Program-made: the position numbers and the translations under genes
The notes under the pieces: generated by a model
What the model saw: only the letters and a program-made list of their open reading frames with translations
What the model was told of the DNA's origin: nothing
Database searches by the model: none
Assembly: GCA_035526665.1 (NCBI GenBank)
Contig: DATLBY010000223.1
Location: 1 to 7,164, forward strand
DNA: 7,164 nucleotides
Source of the DNA: DATLBY01 sp035526665
GTDB taxonomy: Bacteria; Acidobacteriota; Terriglobia; Bryobacterales; Bryobacteraceae
Direction: 5' to 3'
Shown: positions 6,422 to 7,164 of the stretch, piece by piece
Layout of the letters: each line of letters starts with the position of its first letter
Position numbering within the stretch: position 1 is the stretch's first letter

Positions 6422-7164
6422 TGCTGACACGCGAACGGGCGCACGCAATCGCACAGAAGGTCATCGCCTTCTCAACCTTCCCGGAATGCGCTGTCTCCCT
6501 ACGCGAATCCGAGCAGGCCTTTGTCCGTTTCGCCAACAACGGGATCACGCAGGCCGGGCTCAGCCGCGACCGTTCCCTTGTGATCAGTTCCACCCGCGAC
6601 CAGAAGACAGGGTCGTCTGAGACCAGCCTCTTCGACGATGCCTCCTTGCGGGCCGCCGTGGCACGATCCGAAGAGCTGGCCGGCATCTCGTCGGCCAATC
6701 AGGAATACGTGGAGCCGCTGGGACCGCAGGAGTATACGTCTAAAGACAACTGGGACGATTCCACGGCGGCTGCGAAATCCCCGGTTCTGATTGCGCAGGT
6801 GCGCGCTGCCGTTGACGCAGCCGCGCCCAAAAGGCTTTCGGCCGCGGGACTGTTTCTGCGCACCTCCGGCATCCAGGCCAGCGCCAATAAGCGTGGCAAG
6901 TTCGGCTACTCGCGCGCCACCGATGCCCGCCTCAGCACCACGGTTCGCGCTCCTGACGGCAGCAGTTCGGGCTGGGCCGGGCAGCCTTCGGTCAGGATCG
7001 CGGAGATCAGCGGCACGATCCTGGGCGCGCGCGCGGCGGAAAAATGCCTTGCCTGGAAGAAGCCCGTCCGTCTGGAACCGGGTAAATATACCGTAGTCCT
7101 GGAGCCCACCGCCGTCAGCGATTTGGTCCAACTGCTCGGACCCACCTTCTCGGCCAGGATGGCG
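6421..7164 (+). CDS. TldE/PmbA-like protease subunit, 3' end missing
   Basis: An open frame begins at the ATG in TGATG (6421-6423) and stays open to the window's right edge: 248 codons, roughly the first half of a family member of about 440-450 residues. The start fits the 1-bp overlap with the TldD-like gene. RFANNGITQ at 36-44 matches the conserved early motif of PmbA/TldE (phenylalanine and asparagines before an I-x-Q strand), and YTVVLEPTAVSDLV at 223-236 matches the family's central strand-helix. In the TldD neighbour this helix carries HESIGH; here the equivalent stretch reads VQLLGP (236-241), so there is no zinc site. That is the expected difference between TldE and TldD. TldE is the partner that forms the mixed complex. 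No signal peptide is visible (the N-terminus is MLTRERAHAIAQ), in contrast to its TldD neighbour. Confidence 0.9.
   Translation, partial: MLTRERAHAIAQKVIAFSTFPECAVSLRESEQAFVRFANNGITQAGLSRDRSLVISSTRDQKTGSSETSLFDDASLRAAVARSEELAGISSANQEYVEPLGPQEYTSKDNWDDSTAAAKSPVLIAQVRAAVDAAAPKRLSAAGLFLRTSGIQASANKRGKFGYSRATDARLSTTVRAPDGSSSGWAGQPSVRIAEISGTILGARAAEKCLAWKKPVRLEPGKYTVVLEPTAVSDLVQLLGPTFSARMA

Noticed and set aside
5939..6454. A 171-codon minus-strand open frame opposite the TldD 3' end
   Set aside because: It is antisense to conserved TldD sequence and its translation has no recognisable motif.

Overview
This is a GC-rich, almost fully coding window with six protein genes: two cut by the window edges, four complete. 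I see no RNA gene, insertion sequence, CRISPR array or long gene-free stretch. The gene types suggest a free-living soil-type bacterium, most likely an acidobacterium of the Solibacter/Bryobacter kind. They include a STAS plus FHA-GAF-SpoIIE phosphatase pair, a zinc-ribbon/proline-rich membrane protein, a bacterial TMTC-like TPR membrane protein, and a TldD-like protease with a twin-arginine signal. That placement is inference from gene style, not a database match.

Layout. (1) Positions 3-1885, plus strand: the 3' end of a STAS-domain anti-anti-sigma gene, overlapping by one base (TAATG) a three-domain FHA-GAF-PP2C/SpoIIE phosphatase. Together they look like the phosphatase/antagonist half of a partner-switching module. 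(2) Positions 1950-2678, plus strand: a single gene with its own candidate promoter and a good ribosome binding site. It encodes an N-terminal C4 zinc ribbon, a proline-rich linker, one membrane helix and a C-terminal beta-rich domain of unknown role. (3) Positions 2656-4143, minus strand: a multi-pass GT-C-like membrane protein with C-terminal TPRs. Its 3' end overlaps gene 2 by 23 bp, tail to tail. (4) Positions 4176-7164, plus strand, diverging from gene 3 across only 32 bp: endonuclease III (nth), then a TldD-like and a TldE/PmbA-like gene with 4-bp (ATGA) and 1-bp (TGATG) overlaps. The last gene runs off the window.

How they work together. The first pair should turn a phosphothreonine- and GAF-sensed signal into dephosphorylation of a STAS antagonist. 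That would release a sigma factor or another target from a kinase whose gene is not visible here. The TldD/TldE pair should form one heteromeric metalloprotease, with TldD carrying the HExxxH zinc site and TldE the metal-free partner. Two points deserve a second look. The TldD gene, once its start is corrected, begins with a Tat-type signal while TldE has none. The C-terminal cysteine that serves as third zinc ligand in E. coli TldD appears to be replaced in this protein. I see no clearly new multi-gene system; the most interesting material is the atypical Tld pair and the uncharacterised zinc-ribbon membrane protein.
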